Assembly: GCA_964538065.1 (NCBI GenBank)
Contig: CAZIDG010000014.1
Span: 1-64,000, forward strand
Origin: G963664225 sp964538065
Lineage (GTDB): Bacteria > Verrucomicrobiota > Verrucomicrobiia > Limisphaerales > UBA1319
DNA length: 64,000 bases
Reading direction: 5' to 3'
This document shows positions 63,112-64,000 of the stretch, piece after piece (positions within the stretch are counted from its first letter, which is position 1; each line of letters starts with the position of its first letter). The notes under the pieces were generated by a model. That model saw nothing but the letters and a program-made list of their open reading frames with translations, was not told the origin of the DNA and did no database searches. A program made the translations under genes and the position numbers.

Positions 63112-64000
63112 ATGGAATCCTCGTTGCCGGTTATGAAAGAACGAGCAGAGATGCAGAACGACTGGCAACCGGGTTCCTGGCAGAAACGACCCGCCGCCCA
63201 GCAGCCGACCTACCCGGACATGCAGGCGCTCCAGAACGTCCTTGTGGAACTGGCGCATCTGCCCCCCTTGCTGACCAGTTGGGAAGTGGAGTGTCTCAAG
63301 CAGCAATTGGCCGAGGCGGTTAACGGCGAACGCTTTCTCTTGCAGGGTGGTGACTGTTCCGAAACATTTGCCGATTGCGAATCGGGCATTATCGCCGCAA
63401 AACTCAAGATCCTGCTCCAGATGAGCCTGGTATTGGTTCAGGGAGGCAAGAAACGGGTCATCCGCGTCGGCCGCTTTGCCGGGCAATATGCCAAACCGCG
63501 TTCCTCTCCCACGGAAACCCGTGATGGGCTCTCATTGCCCGTTTACCGTGGAGACCTCATCAACCGCCCCGCATTTAAGACGCATGAACGCACTCCCGAT
63601 CCTGCGTTGCTCCTGCGTGGATACGAGCGGGCGGGATTGACCATCAATTTCATTCGCGCCCTGATCGATGGCGGTTTTGCCGACTTGCATCATCCTGAGT
63701 ATTGGGTGATGGACTTTGTGCAGCGATCTCCACTGGCCAGCGAGTATCGGCGGATGGTCAGATCTGTGAGCGATTCCCTCAATTTCATGGAGACGATCAC
63801 CGGCAACAAGCTGTCTGACATGAACCGGGTGGACTTCTACACCAGCCACGAGGGATTGCTGCTTCATTATGAACAGGCTCAAACACGGCAGGTTCCCCGA
63901 CGCACAGGCTGGTATAACCTGTGCACCCATTTCCCCTGGATTGGCAATCGCACACGCGCCCTGGACGGGGCCCATGTCGAGTATTTCCGAGGTATTCAGA
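63112..64000 (+). CDS. Class II 3-deoxy-7-phosphoheptulonate synthase (DAHP synthase), partial
   Basis: This enzyme starts the shikimate pathway by joining phosphoenolpyruvate and erythrose 4-phosphate. The frame runs off the window end without a stop. Class II (plant/Mycobacterium-type) motifs are clear: NDWQPGSWQKRPAAQQPTYP near the start, RFLLQGGDCSETF with the metal-site Cys, RVGRFAGQYAKPRSS, LPVYRGDLINRPAF, and at the end GWYNLCTHFPWIGNRTR with DGAHVEYFRGI. Starts at 63112, 63133 and 63151 are all in frame; 63151 (MQNDWQPGSW) has the best upstream purine-rich stretch and would match the family best, but 63112 is given as the longest ATG frame. About 290 residues are visible of some 450 expected. 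Confidence 0.9.
   Translation, partial: MESSLPVMKERAEMQNDWQPGSWQKRPAAQQPTYPDMQALQNVLVELAHLPPLLTSWEVECLKQQLAEAVNGERFLLQGGDCSETFADCESGIIAAKLKILLQMSLVLVQGGKKRVIRVGRFAGQYAKPRSSPTETRDGLSLPVYRGDLINRPAFKTHERTPDPALLLRGYERAGLTINFIRALIDGGFADLHHPEYWVMDFVQRSPLASEYRRMVRSVSDSLNFMETITGNKLSDMNRVDFYTSHEGLLLHYEQAQTRQVPRRTGWYNLCTHFPWIGNRTRALDGAHVEYFRGIQ

Noticed and set aside
1..64000. tRNA, rRNA, CRISPR, phage or transposase genes
   Set aside because: None were recognised in any spacer or frame; a tRNAscan or CRISPR search could confirm.

Overview
This window looks like one scaffold of a metagenome-assembled genome from an anaerobic, Gram-negative bacterium of the Planctomycetes-Verrucomicrobia-Chlamydiae (PVC) type, most likely Verrucomicrobiota or Kiritimatiellota. 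The placement is inferred from several gene types: Lol lipoprotein export genes, large secreted Ig/LamG/CBM proteins ending in a short Trp-rich module with a terminal (F/Y)(F/Y)R-basic motif, DUF1080 and DUF2264 enzymes, a LacI-like/AraC fusion regulator, and a UBact-type proteasome locus. No rRNA, tRNA, CRISPR array or insertion sequence was seen. One run of 100 Ns lies at 57820-57919 and appears to be a false scaffold gap.

Layout. 1-2175: LolC/E and LolD. 2217-8394 (minus): three secreted proteins (nitrilase-fold enzyme, DUF2264 enzyme, CBM6/NHL/InlB-repeat protein). 8838-13875 (plus): ilvE, then mcsA-mcsB-clpC, the protein-arginine-phosphorylation/ClpC degradation system. 14098-19276 (plus): a complete echABCDEF membrane-bound [NiFe] hydrogenase operon closed by a strong terminator. 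19361-22950 (minus): a ribose-type sugar ABC importer downstream of the proteasome genes. 23019-29454 (minus): ARC/Mpa ATPase - Dop - UBact (56 residues, ends in Gly-Glu) - 20S beta - 20S alpha - PafA-type ligase. 29618-39386 (minus): HtrA protease, a Gld-like ABC-2 exporter (ATPase, permease, GldG-like), a DUF4340 protein and a giant AsmA-like protein.

39437-44642: DUF2851, DUF1080, an MFS permease, a HAD phosphatase and an MnmC-like methyltransferase. 44687-49838: a Tat-exported glycosidase-like protein, prfB with its programmed +1 frameshift, trpC and a lipoprotein. 49968-54077 (minus): queG with a TMEM14-like membrane protein, then a three-gene corrinoid methyl-transfer operon. 54408-64000: an RRM RNA-binding protein, a large secreted protein split by the false gap, a LacI-like/AraC regulator, a LamG/Ig protein and the start of class II DAHP synthase running off the end.

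The main theme is protein turnover. Two independent tag-and-destroy systems lie within 20 kb of each other: McsB phosphoarginine tagging for ClpC, and UBact conjugation for a 20S proteasome. HtrA provides envelope proteolysis. The Ech hydrogenase and corrinoid methyltransferases fit an anaerobic, fermentative or C1-using lifestyle, and the secreted proteins fit a polysaccharide degrader. The UBact system is a known but sparsely studied relative of the actinobacterial Pup system, so it is the best candidate here for unusual biology but not a new family.
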